This document shows positions 1-9,781 of a DNA stretch of 64,000 nt, piece by piece; the stretch's first letter is position 1; each line of letters starts with the position of its first letter. The stretch covers positions 806,001 to 870,000 of the forward strand of contig VDMD01000009.1 in assembly GCA_007026445.1 (NCBI GenBank), read 5' to 3'. The DNA is from Schizophyllum amplum. Lineage: Eukaryota > Basidiomycota > Agaricomycetes > Agaricales > Schizophyllaceae. The position numbers and the translations under genes were made by a program. Under the pieces are notes generated by a model. The model was not told the DNA's origin. It saw only the letters and a program-made list of their open reading frames with translations, and ran no database searches.

Positions 1-1798
1 CCTTCGCCCGAGTGGGTGCAGCTCCCAATTGAAGAAGACGACGACACGGAGGGCATGTATCACTTCGTGCAGTCCCGGACGTGCAGGCGAGAGATTCTTT
101 GCCAAGTCTTTCACGACTCGAAAGCCAAAGGTATGTCTGCATTCGAGGTTCATTCACGGGCAGTCAGCTGAGTGTCTCGAAGAATATCCCGTACCATGCT
201 GCGATGTCTGCTGTCCGTCGCTCCTCGATCTCGTGCGCCCGGGCAAGAACAAGAAGGAAACCTCCGGACCGCGCCTGGCTTTTGAGAAGGAGAAGTCTCG
301 CTCGCTTTGGAATATCCTTGACGATTGGCGAGAAGAGTATACTCGGACTCACGCGGCATGGCAAGCGATGGGCCCGGAGTGTGTTCTGTCTAACGAGATC
401 ATGGACAGAGTGGCGCGTCTGAAGCTGGACAAGTTCAACCAGCATCTAAACAAGCTTCTACAATCCGAATGGATATTGTGGGATGAGCAGGGAAAGAATC
501 TCGTTGATCACATCTTGGCTTCTTACCCTCATCATGGCGAGACCGGGACAAGCGAGCGTCCATCGCCTTCGATGGGCTCCGTCACCCTAGTTTCTCAAGT
601 CGAAGATGTCACGTCAAGCCTCAGCGAACCCGAGCGCAGCGCTAAGCGACGTCGAACAGATGACGGAGAAGGCAGGGGCGGGGAGGCTATCAGCATCGCA
701 CAGGTGCGTCTTGATGTTGCGCGCTTCGGCAGAATAGCTAACAGTTGCTTCCAGGGCTCCCCAGACCTGCAGACACCGCGCTCACCGCCGCTCTCGCTCC
801 AGGAATCCGCACAACACGAAGAGCAACGAATAAACCCTCATCCGATCGCGCCTGCGGCTGCGCCCTCGCCTCTCACTCGCCCCCTTCGACCACTCCCTCG
901 CCCGCGCGCAAAACCGCAAGCACCATCCTCGGCGTCGATCCATCCAATCGGCTCCGACGGAGCTCGGACGACAGGACAGTCGCCCTACAACCTCTCGTAC
1001 GCAACGCCCGATACACGCCCATCTTCACAAGCGTCCCGCGCAGCAGCCATTCATCAGACACCATCAACCAGACCATACGTTCACACTCATACGAACGACG
1101 AGAGTGTGCCGTTCGCGACGCCATGTCCGCCACCGCGCGTCGACACACGGTGGGCTCGCACCGGCGTCACGGCTGTGTCCGCTCCATCCAATGGTGGTGG
1201 GCAAGGCCTGGCATACAGGGATGGGGTACCCCCAAGCCGTCAACCACGTCCGTCGCTTGCATCGATTCCCACACCACCCTCAACCAGCCGTCGGCCACTC
1301 GCTCCGCTGCAGGCGCGTGCTCCACCATCGTCTCTATCACTGGCCACGCCGAATCTGCGGCCCATGTACACGCAAGAATATCTTCGACCGCCGGTCGCAG
1401 ATCACAACGGGTACGCGTCCGCTGCTCGCGACGCTGTACACTCACAATCAAACACGCACCATGCAACCCCTCCTCACCCCAGCAACACGCCTCGACCTTC
1501 CTCTCACTCTTACGCCACCCCAGTCGGTACACCTCTGCCAGCATACGTCGTGGGACAGCAAGAATTCGCACCTAACGTATCCGCGGCGCTGCGTGCCGAC
1601 ACCATGCGCCTTGGAGCCCCTTGTCTTCGTGGAGGTTCTTGTCGTGTCGGCCGGACGTTGACTGCAGGCATCGTGCACGTGGCGCGCAGCCCCGTTGACG
1701 GCGCAATGCGGCCCCTCAGCATCTCTCAGAAGGCGACAGTCTTGTGTGAATGCGTTTTTCACCCAGACTATAGGCGTATTTCAGGCCAGTATACCTAA
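1..1798 (+). CDS. RecQ-helicase-like protein, 3' part (5' end outside window)
   Basis: The reading frame is open from base 1 and enters a segment typical of the zinc-binding region of fungal RecQ-type ATP-dependent DNA helicases: TCRRE, then about 25 residues later the cluster CLEEYPVPCCDVC, followed by PSLLDLVRPGK. A short intron (131-167, GT..AG, 37 nt) joins the first frame to the second and keeps the cysteines in register. A second intron is likely at about 712-762 (GTGCGT..CCAG); it is 51 nt and in frame, so the ORF stays open through it. Downstream is a long low-complexity Pro/Ser/Thr tail ending with TAA at 1796-1798. The helicase motor would lie to the left of the window. Such genes are often repeated, sometimes near telomeres, in fungi. 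The zinc cluster supports the family; the low-complexity tail may be mis-spliced in my model. Confidence 0.6.
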   Translation, partial: LRPSGCSSQLKKTTTRRACITSCSPGRAGERFFAKSFTTRKPKVCLHSRFIHGQSAECLEEYPVPCCDVCCPSLLDLVRPGKNKKETSGPRLAFEKEKSRSLWNILDDWREEYTRTHAAWQAMGPECVLSNEIMDRVARLKLDKFNQHLNKLLQSEWILWDEQGKNLVDHILASYPHHGETGTSERPSPSMGSVTLVSQVEDVTSSLSEPERSAKRRRTDDGEGRGGEAISIAQVRLDVARFGRIANSCFQGSPDLQTPRSPPLSLQESAQHEEQRINPHPIAPAAAPSPLTRPLRPLPRPRAKPQAPSSASIHPIGSDGARTTGQSPYNLSYATPDTRPSSQASRAAAIHQTPSTRPYVHTHTNDESVPFATPCPPPRVDTRWARTGVTAVSAPSNGGGQGLAYRDGVPPSRQPRPSLASIPTPPSTSRRPLAPLQARAPPSSLSLATPNLRPMYTQEYLRPPVADHNGYASAARDAVHSQSNTHHATPPHPSNTPRPSSHSYATPVGTPLPAYVVGQQEFAPNVSAALRADTMRLGAPCLRGGSCRVGRTLTAGIVHVARSPVDGAMRPLSISQKATVLCECVFHPDYRRISGQYT

Positions 1799-2341
1799 TA
1801 CATGCAGTACAACTCGATTTCTCCATCTCGCGAGGGTACAGGATGTTACATTACAATACTGTCTACCATAATATGTATGTTTTCAGCCGGCTGGACAGGT
1901 CAAGAGAGGAGGACAGTCGTCGCGGGTTTGGCATGTGCCACAGCTTGCCCCTCGTTTTCACTAAGTCAGACGGGGGTCCCATGGCCCCCCTTGATTTGGC
2001 TTCCAATGAGCCCAGCCCGTCCTGCGGACGGCCCCGCGAAGCGGGGTAATTTCAAACGCAGGACGGGCTGGTTCACGAGCCTATCGGCGAGTGCAGGTTT
2101 GCAGGTTTGCCGACGGGCTTCATTATGGAGAAGTAAGTCAAACAAGGACGCGGAGAAGTACTTGCAAAGTCGGTGATGCGCATTACAGTAAGCGTCTGCA
2201 CACTGTATACACATTCGTTCAGCAAAAGAAGACACCGGCCGCTGTGCCCGTCGTCTCGCAGCCTGAAAGGCCATACGTGCCTGTTTGCATACGCTCGTCG
2301 ACCATGGAAAAAGGCAGGTAAAAACTTGGCAATCTATCCTA
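1799..2341. other. Intergenic, contains a nested hairpin
   Basis: No convincing coding sequence on either strand. It holds the inverted repeat at 2012-2071, listed separately, and a short direct duplication of the word gcaggttt near 2091-2108. Confidence 0.5.
2012..2071. repeat. Perfect 15-bp inverted repeat enclosing a second hairpin
   Basis: The arms 2012-2026 (ccagcccgtcctgcg) and 2057-2071 are exact reverse complements. The 30-nt loop contains a 6-bp GC stem closed by a GAA triloop (2032-2037 with 2041-2046). It lies between the helicase-like gene and the tRNA, outside any coding sequence. It could be an RNA 3'-end structure, a remnant of a transposon end, or chance; the length and the perfect match make chance less likely. 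Confidence 0.7.
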
Positions 2342-2427
2342 TTCCCCACAGCCGACTTGAACGACTGACCTCCTCATAGCATCCATTGAGGTACTAGTGA
2401 GGCGCTCTACCACTGAGCTAGCAGGGA
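2342..2427 (-). tRNA. tRNA-Thr (anticodon AGT), with 14-nt intron
   Basis: On the minus strand the acceptor arms TCCCTGC and GTGGGGA pair over seven bases (one G-T and one T-G wobble). They are followed by a D arm (GCTC/GAGC), a five-base anticodon stem CCTCA/TGAGG, a five-base variable loop, a T arm AGTCG/CGGCT with loop TTCAAGT, and discriminator A. The anticodon loop reads CTAGTA, then a 14-nt insert, then A, so the anticodon is AGT (Thr) and the intron sits after position 37, the standard nuclear site. Mature length is 72 nt. A second copy with the same mature sequence lies at 44511-44596. Confidence 0.93.
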
Positions 2428-2564
2428 GTTGTAATGGTTCACGCTGTTATAACCTCACTTTGCGTAACACCGCAAAACAGCAAATGACGGCAAAGACGCG
2501 CTGCAGACAGAAGGGTCAGACACAAGAGAGAAGATGCATCGCCCTAATACAGACGCTGTTAGAA

Positions 2565-3802
2565 CTACTCGAACCGGCCAGCGTCCACCTCATTCTTAAA
2601 CCACTGCAGCGTGCATCAGCGATAGCTTACAGCAGAGCCCCGACATCCTCACCTTCATCGTCATCTCCAGCCCCTCCTCCACCTCAACCTCCGGCTCATA
2701 CCCCAGCACCCGCCTCGCCTTCGCGTCACTGAACGTCAGCTGCGCCGTCACCAGCGACACCGTGTACGGCGTCAGCGTCGCCTGCGTCCCCCGCAACCAC
2801 GCCATCCACAGTGAGACGTGCGCGATGACCAAAGCCGCCCAGCGCGGGATCACCACACGTTTCTTCGCTGGCGGCGTGCGACCGGGGAACGCAGCGTCCA
2901 TTTCGCGCCATATCGCGCGCGCGAAGTCCCAGAACGGGAGCCGCCCGCTAGCGCCGTTGGTTATGAAGAAGACCTCACCGGCGACGGAGGGTGCGGGAAG
3001 GTGATCGGCGGCGAGGACGAGGCCGAGGGCGATGTTACTGACGTACGTACGGTCGAAGAGCTTGTTTTCAGAGCCGAGCTGGACATGAGTTCGGCCGGTT
3101 TTCCAGCTATTATACGAGCCGGGAATGCTTTCGCGGTCGCCCACACTGGTAGGATTGGTTTCAGCAACTGCTCAAAGACTGACTGCGCGAAGACTTACCC
3201 GAATGTGGCCACAGGCCGAATGACCGCTGTGTGAAGGCCGCCCTGACCGTTCGCGCCCAGGACCGCCTTCTCTGCGAGCATACGGGTCTTGCTGTAGATA
3301 CTCCTGAAGTTCTTGGCGTACGGGAGCGTCTCGTCGCCGTCGACTATGTCTGACCCGTCGAAGACGACAGATGAGCTGCTGTGGTAGACGAGCTTCTGTA
3401 CACCGGCAGTGAGCGCGGCGTCGATGGCATTCTTCGTTCCTTGTACGATGACTTGCTCGAAGACATGTAGCTCGTCTTGGTGATAAATGGACAATGGTGA
3501 GATGGTGTGGATGACGCACGTCGCGCCGCTCTACGAGAGTGGTGGAGAGTCAAAAAAGGGAGAGATAAACGCATCAGTAGCGCTCGTCGCCAAGGAATTA
3601 GACGGTGGCGCACCTTCCGTATGGCACTCAAAACTTCGTCCTTGCTGCAGATGTCTCCTTGGTAGAATGGAACGGCGTATTGGCGGTCTACTAGGTCAAA
3701 GATAGACACATTGTCTCCGCGCGCCTTCAGTCTCTGTACGACGTGCCCGCCTACAAAGCTGTCCCCTCCGAGCACCAGAAAGACATCCTTCTGCACGCTC
3801 AT
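2565..3802 (-). CDS. ERG26-like NAD(P)-dependent sterol-4-alpha-carboxylate 3-dehydrogenase (3-beta-HSD family)
   Basis: Spliced protein of 350 residues. Introns at 3531-3613, 3146-3198 and 2604-2652 keep frame throughout. It begins MSVQKDVFLVLGGDSFVGGH, a Rossmann dinucleotide-binding loop. The extended short-chain dehydrogenase core follows, with SSSSVVFDGSD and the catalytic-site segment IYSKTRMLAEKA, then a C-terminal 3-beta-HSD region with a hydrophobic stretch (WAALVIAHVSLWMAWLRG). Family members remove the 4-alpha carboxyl group during ergosterol synthesis at the ER. The lysine of the family's YxxxK motif is Arg here (codon 3282-3284). Basidiomycetes carry several paralogs, so this may act on another sterol or isoprenoid. 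The last short exon encodes WFKNEVDAGRFE and the stop. Confidence 0.8.
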
Positions 3803-4084
3803 GATGGCGCGTCAGTTCTGCAGGCGGGTAAGACACGCCTCATCCTGTAAAAATCGCGCGACATACCTCTCGTTTACCCGTGTGATACCGGTTCGCAGGC
3901 TTCAGGCTTACTCGCAGTTCTCAATAGATGAGGCCAGGGACAAAGGTGGAAGCTGACGATGAGACGATGAGACGCCAAGCGGTTTTGCATATTTGATCAG
4001 CAGTCGTCGGAGTCTATGTGGAAGACAGCAACCAAGCAGCAGCCCATGCCTGGAACGGTCGCGAGGGAAGCCTGGCGAGCTGCG
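3803..4084. other. Intergenic
   Basis: Upstream of the sterol dehydrogenase start. No supportable gene; it presumably holds that gene's promoter. Confidence 0.4.
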
Positions 4085-5065
4085 AACCCTTAGCGAACCC
4101 CCAAACTGTGGCGGCCGTAGTCTCGAACCCAGCCGTTCGCCGCGCCACGGGTTCCCCTACTTGGACCCACTAATCCACGTGAGAAACGTGATCCCACGAG
4201 GGCGGAATTGAGCGGAATTGAAAAGTTGGAACCCGTGAGCGCAGCGAACGTCTGGCGCATTCGGGCGCCCTTTCCTAGGGTGACCTCATAGGTGAAATTC
4301 GATTGTCTCGCGAACTTCGCGAGCGACAACCGCGATGCGTTGAGCGGTCTGAGGGAAAGTTCGTGACTAAGGCCTCATACATAGCTGTACCCACGTACCC
4401 CCCGCGTCGATGCAGGCTCCGTTGGCAGCACAGCGACGCGTCCATTGGGACTCGGGAGCGCGAGGGCTGCGTGGTGTCACGTGATCTTAGCACCTAAGAG
4501 GGCTTTGCCAGCAAGGGCGGGAGCCACAGCCCTCACCCTTGTGAGAAACCCCGCCGCGTCGCAGACGCGACTATACTACACCTCAGAATTAATGCTAGTG
4601 CCGACACGATGGGTTTTCCGCGATGCAGAGCGCAAACCGTCACCGTCGACATCTCACGCACCGCCACGTGGACGAAGTGCACGAGGGCTGAGTCAGCCAC
4701 CCACTGGCGCCCAACCTTGTCATTTTCCTCTCACAAAGGGGGCGGCCATGCCCAGATCTGTAGTCCAGCGTATCTTGGGCCACTTTGCGACGAAAGCTCT
4801 CGAAGCTGACCAGTGCTCGCGTTCAGTGCATTCGCGTCGCTCGACGCTCGACCACGCGCGCGTGTTGTTTTTTCACCTATGACATCACCCTAGGAAGGAG
4901 GCCCGAAATGCACCAGACGTTGTGCCGCCCTCCTGCCCCGACTTTTTCTGTTCCTGGTTTGATGGAGAACGTGGGCCGGGCCGGAGGCGGCACAGCGGAT
5001 GGGGACGAGACTATGGCGGCCGTAGCAGGTGACAACTTGGTGAGAGACTAGAGTTCGCTCTCAGA
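4085..5065. mobile_element. Decayed inverted-repeat element (MITE/TIR-like, non-coding)
   Basis: Two long diverged arms face each other. Bases 4247-4297 match the reverse complement of 4871-4921 at roughly 85% by eye, sharing the blocks TTCCTAGGGTGA and TCATAGGTGAAA. Farther out, 4110-4125 matches 5006-5023 around GGCCGT..TAGTCTCG, and weaker similarity extends to about 4085 and 5065. The arms are thus near 200 bp with a spacer of about 560 bp. No transposase or other long coding sequence is present inside. I could not define a clean target-site duplication. It could be a non-autonomous DNA transposon or an inverted duplication of another origin. Confidence 0.55.
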
Positions 5066-5301
5066 AGTACAATGGGATCGGAAGTCGGGCCGATTCAGCA
5101 CGCGACAGTGACTCGACATGACTCTTGCTGCTCAAGACTACCGTCCCGAATCAGTCCAACCGGGTTGTGCTCCACGAGCTAGCGTGCAGACCGAGAGGGT
5201 ACACAGGACTTAGATACACGGTGGTTTCGTCGGGTACATGCCAACATGACAAACAACAAAGAAAATCTGCGAGAGGCAGTCTGGCAACCATCTCTCAAGT
5301 A

Positions 5302-5779
5302 CTAAAATACTACGATGAGGAAGTGCTTCAACAATGGGTTGCTCTTCGCTCTCTTCTTCGGAAATATCTTCTCTTCAGAGGTCGTGTAGCCTGCCAGCTT
5401 CCCTCTGGACTTGAACGTCTTGGACACAGTCCTGCCAGCGTTTGCCGCATCGACTAAGTCGACGATTTTCACGAATATGCCCTTGAGAGCCTATACCGCA
5501 GGTCAGTTTCGAGTCGGATGGCGAGGACGCTGCTCGCACCTTTTTGCACTCCTTGATACTCCCCAGGGAGTCGGCGTTGGGCACGCCGACCGTCGTACAT
5601 ATGCGCTGCCACGCTTTCAAATCCACCTCGTTGGCGCCAAAGTTCGACCTGAAACCGCTGGCGGTAGCGTCGGCAATGTAGGAGCGCCGCTCCCTGTTAT
5701 AGCGGTTCGAACCCTCCGTCCACCCCGCGCCCACAGCGAGGGCGGCGAACTGGGACACGATATCGTCCACGCCTGACAT
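5302..5779 (-). CDS. Small uncharacterised protein, tandem family member 1
   Basis: Two exons with an intron at 5491-5539 give 142 residues, starting MSGVDDIVSQFAALAVG. No signal peptide or membrane segment. Conserved blocks shared with the two neighbours: an aromatic/basic helix (YNRERRSYI), FRSNFG, DLKAWQRICTTVGV, the intron directly after ECKK, then VKIVDLVDAA, a TFKS block, YTTSEEKIFPKKRAKSNPLLKHFL and the end. I recognise the pattern (WQxLC.. CK.. VNIVDLVD.. FP+..AK..LL+.L) as a widespread small family of unannotated fungal proteins but know no function. The first of three copies in the same orientation. Confidence 0.8.
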
Positions 5780-6781
5780 GGCTAGGTGATTAGACGCTGC
5801 AACGGGCGGTGAGTGGCGCCAAGCAAGGAGAGGACAAAGACGCACCAGACTGAGACGAGGTCGACTATGCGCAGTGGGGACTGGTGATCCTGGGGAATTT
5901 GGGTACAATCCCGGAGTACTTATAGTAACCTGCAGCGGGAGAAGCCGGTGTGTACGTGAAAGGCGAGGCGCACTGGATGGACATCCCAGGAAATTCGTCG
6001 TCGCCTGAAAGGCTTTGAGGCTGCGGGACGGCCTTTGCGCGGCACGAGGATCTCATTCACTGAGCTGAGAAAGGGCATCGGCGCCTGAGAAGGCCGGATC
6101 GGAGGCCACCCGAAAAGACTGCATCAGAGGCCGTGCTGCAGCGAAGTAGTGTGCACGGTGTGATCTCATGAATAACCTTTGTCCCCGGCCTGGTCTACAA
6201 AGCCAGAGCAGGAGGAAAGGCCGCTTCAGAGGAGCTTTGAAGCCAACGCCGTTGCCCGAACAGCTGCGTATTTGACTGGGCACCCGTATTGGAGGTGCAA
6301 GGCGCGCTGCCAGAGCATTCCCTGGTCTGAGTGCTGTCGCGACGGAATGCCAGTAGTGCGCCAGCGTCTTGGTCGTTCGACTTCAAGGAGCTCCCGGAGA
6401 TTTCCGAACTGCCACGGTGGTGTGGGCGCGTGAGGAACCTTTCCCGCGGCCACTAGCTCGTCAGCGTAAATCACCTTCGAGGTCGATAGAAGACTTGGTC
6501 ATTTAGTGATAAACTTAGAAACCAGCTTCGTACATTTGCAGCTCATGTCGTTGAGCGTCCTGCCAGGTCTGTTCTCTAAGTATGTTGCCGCCGCTCATTC
6601 ACGCCGCGTCTCGCGCAAGTCCGGCTTGAGTCCGGCGCCCGCCGCCCATCAAGCGACTGATGCATACTGACGACTTGTATACGTGAGAAAGACAACTATG
6701 TATAGCAGACAGGTGGATACAGATGGAAATGTTGTAAGTACAGTGCAAGATGTACGATGCGTATGCAGTTGTGTCTCGCGG
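5780..6781. other. Intergenic between tandem copies, possible gene relic
   Basis: About 1 kb. A minus-strand stretch 6226-6474 (MIYADELVAAGKVPHAP, then PPWQFGNLRELLEVERP) has a protein-like composition, but I cannot connect it to a start, a family or neighbouring exons. The rest shows nothing. Confidence 0.35.
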
Positions 6782-7325
6782 TCATCGCCGTTGGCGGCGA
6801 GGGCGACGAGGCTGCAGATTGGCAGTATTGCCTTCCTGCATTACCACAAGAAACATTTCCAACAACTCATTCTCTTTCGCCGACTTCAAAGGATAGAACT
6901 TTCCAGCATCTTTGGAGTACCTCACCAGGTCATCAGGATGGCGGAACGTCCTGCATATCTGTTGTTGCCTAGCCGCGTCGACGAGATCAATAATGTTGCA
7001 GTGTACATGTTCGAGAGCCTGTAGACGGCCGTCAGAAGATGGATCGCAAGCGTGAGGATTTGCGCACCTTCCGACATGCCTTGACGGTAGGTAGCTCGTC
7101 GGCGCCGTCGATGCCCTCCGTCCTGCAGAGGCCGCGCCATGCGTTCAAGTCGACTTTATCGCTACCGAAGAATTCGTTGAAGTCGGCGTTGACGACCCGC
7201 CCGATGAACAGGCGGCGGGCCTCCCAATATTCGTCCATGGTTCTGTGCAAGCCATTTGCCAGAGCGTATTGGTCCCATCGGACGAGGACGTCCTGGGACT
7301 GAGACCCTATGGGAACCAGAGACAT
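6782..7325 (-). CDS. Small uncharacterised protein, tandem family member 2
   Basis: Two exons with an intron at 7019-7067 (49 nt) give 164 residues. I take the start MSLVPIGSQ because an ATG lies at the corresponding place in the paralogs; an in-frame ATG farther upstream adds an unrelated sequence. Shared blocks: YWEARRLFI, FNEFFG, DLNAWRGLCRTEGI, intron after ACRK, then CNIIDLVDAAR, TFRHPDDLVRYSKDAGKFYP and SAKENELLEMFLVV. It carries an extra Arg-rich tail (PRRPRRQRR) absent from the other two. Function unknown; the basic tail could bind nucleic acid or be a nuclear signal, which is inference only. Confidence 0.78.
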
Positions 7326-8114
7326 GATGCAAGGCGCCGACTGCGATGGCCGACGGTGAGCAAGTCGTGCACGCTGCTCAGCATGAGCGGGACGCACCGA
7401 GAGGCAAAAGTGGGGGAGTAGAAGAGATGGGCCTGCGATGGTGTGACAATGGCCCTCAATTATATACATCTTCGGTGTGGTCGGGTCGTGCAGGCGGCGT
7501 GTATGCCGGCAGTAGCTGTCCTAGGATTTAGAACGCCGCCTTCGTCACCTGCGGGTCTTCTACTTGAATTGTGGGTGCAATCGAGGGTCAAAAGAGCGTA
7601 GACATGGGACAGGACCCATGACGATAAGTAGTGCGAGATCAAGAACACGTCAAAGAAGGGTGTCGTCGCGCTGCGGGAGCTGAGCCAGCGTTCGCAAGAC
7701 GTTCTCAGGAAGTAATTGAAGGCTTGAAGCTATGAGAGAGAGAGAGAGAGAGTTAGCTAAAGAGAGTCTGGGAGTCATTCCACAATGAAGTTTGAGCGCG
7801 AAGTGAGTTCCACTGAGGGAGAGAAGTCGGGGGATGGCGTTGCGCAGGTGCGAGATGACGGTTCGAGTTGAAGTCACCAGTGGCACCCGGGACTTTCCGA
7901 GCCAATGTGGGCGCATGGCACTTGCGGGTTCCCACGGTAGCCTTTATGACCTTGGGGCTGCGCAGGGGCTGCGTCTTATTCTCTTGAAAACTAAAGGAGC
8001 GGTCCAAATTCGTATAACAATATTATTACTGTGGAACGTAGATAGCTGAGCCGGAACATGATGCGGTGGCAGCAGACATAGGCGCCGGTGGCGCTCGCAT
8101 TGACAATAGATGGC
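7326..8114. other. Intergenic with GA microsatellite
   Basis: Between tandem copies 2 and 3. It contains a short (GA)n run near 7733-7752. No coding sequence supported on either strand. Confidence 0.5.
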
Positions 8115-8616
8115 TCAGAAGACCTCAACGAGGAACCTACGCAGAAGGGGGTTCTCCTTCGCTTCATCTTTCGGGTAGAACTTCCCGGTCTGCCTGGTGT
8201 ACATTGCGCACGCTTTCGCGGAGGGAAACGTCCGGCAAGTCGTGCGTCCATTGGCGGCGTCTACAAGGTCGATGATATTGGCGTGCACGTTCGCAAGGGC
8301 CTGTACGACTACAGTCAGAAAGTCCGAGAGTATGAAGACCAACGGTACGAAAGAATACCGGTGCGTTACTTACCTCCTTGCACGCCCTGATATTCGGCAG
8401 CTCATCACTGTCGATGCCGACTGTGCTGCAGAGACCCTGCCAGGCGCGGAGGTCCGAGTCATCGTAGCCAAAGTTCTGGGAGAAGCCGGTATTGACGGCG
8501 TTGGCAATGAACGCACGGCGCGCCGTCCAGTACTCCTGAGACCCCGTTCGCAAGCATTGGGATGCGGCGATGGCGGCGAACTGGGCGGTGATGCTGTCGT
8601 TTTCGGTGTCAGACAT
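8115..8616 (-). CDS. Small uncharacterised protein, tandem family member 3
   Basis: Two exons with an intron at 8301-8373 (73 nt) give 142 residues, the same length as member 1. Blocks: YWTARRAFIANAVNTGF, SQNFG, DLRAWQGLCSTVGI, intron after RACKE, ALANVHANIIDLVDAANG, TFPS, MYTRQTGKFYPKDEAKENPL and a terminal LVEVF. The acceptor at GTACAG was chosen because it restores the Ala-Leu start of exon 2 seen in both paralogs. No localisation signal. Together with members 1 and 2 it forms a head-to-tail array with conserved intron position and phase. Confidence 0.82.
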
Positions 8617-9155
8617 GGCTTGAGGAAGGCACTGGAGAAAGGTGAGCGCAAAGGGAATGTATGTCATGATAAGACCCACCTGTGATGTATGGGCGGGAAG
8701 ATGGAGTTCGGCGTTCGACGGTGCAGCCATCTTATACTTCATGCAAGTGGCAGTGGCATGTCGTCGGATCGAAACGTCCTTTCATCTTGAGCGGGTTAAT
8801 CTCTATTTCCAGTAAAGAAACCGCCAATCCACAAGCCACTGCTGAGTGGAGAGCGGGCTTAGATGAATGGGCCACTTGAGGGCCCTGAAATTGTTCGCGG
8901 GCAAAGGAGAAAGAGGAAAGGTGGCTGAGCGAGGACCAGCCTGAAGGACTCAAAGTGAAGCAGGGAGGTATCCAGCGCTGGAAAATGATCCTGTCCCTTG
9001 CAAAACGTCCAGGGAGCCGCAGCGTAGTTCATGATCGAGTTCAACGCACGCCCGGCTAACGCCGAGCCGCCCATTGGACCATGTCACACTCGCCCGGGCT
9101 TGTGAGCCGTCGGGAGAACAAGCGTCACGTCACACGCCCGCTTCCTGCATTCATC
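8617..9155. other. Intergenic, probably a divergent promoter region
   Basis: Separates tandem family member 3 (minus) from NDUFB7 (plus). No gene or clear element recognised. Confidence 0.4.
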
Positions 9156-9781
9156 ATGGCCTCCTCGACGACGGCCTCGGAGGCTGAGATGAAGGCCCAC
9201 AAGATCCCTCTGGCATGGAGAGACCAGTGCTCTGCGTGCGTGATCATGTGTTTGGTGGTTGGCGCCTGCTGACGCGACTCATGTGCTTCCTCGTCGTTCA
9301 TCCGACGCCGCTCCCGCGCCTCCGTTCTCTGCTACCGCCAACCCCCTTGCCGTGCTATTGAATGGACCGCAAACGGGGCCACGACTGCTTTTACGACGTG
9401 CACTACATCATTCGACTACCACAGTCTACTCATCCCGCTCAACGTATGCCGGAAGAAATCGTTCTACGTGCCATGGGAGTGCGACCACGAGCGGCATACA
9501 TACGAGAAGTGCGTGTTCTCACTAATTTACGCGATAAAAGTGACTGACATGCGTGCGCAGGTGCCAGTACGAGGAGTACGTGATCGAATTTCCTGCATGT
9601 TATGTCCCGCCCTCATCCTGTCTTGCCCGTCATATTTCGTCCCGCCCTATTCCATTCCGGCCTCTCCTGTTCCCCCTCATCCTTACTGCGCGTCGTACTG
9701 ACGAGATATATCTTCAGCTATATGCGCCGTATGAAGGCGATGGCGAAGAAACGTCTAGAGGAGACAGAGGCAGAGGAGTAG
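9156..9781 (+). CDS. NDUFB7: NADH:ubiquinone oxidoreductase subunit B18 (NDUFB7)
   Basis: Four exons (9156-9235, 9425-9508, 9561-9575, 9718-9781) give an 80-residue protein. It contains HKIPLAWRDQCSALLIPLNVC, KKSFYVPWECDHERHTYEKC and QYEDYMRRMKAMAKK, the hallmark of the NDUFB7/B18 accessory subunit of mitochondrial complex I. The twin CX9C pairs (C-SALLIPLNV-C and C-DHERHTYEK-C) fold with two disulphides in the intermembrane space after Mia40 import. The third exon is only 15 nt long and was placed because it alone restores CQYEDYM in frame. The length suits a short fungal form. Confidence 0.93.

Noticed and set aside
745..1575. 276-codon alternative plus-strand frame within the helicase-like tail
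   Set aside because: The other frame continues from the zinc cluster through an in-frame intron; this one starts without connection.
7733..7752. GA-rich run considered as a structured repeat array
   Set aside because: A simple dinucleotide microsatellite with no spacers or unit structure.
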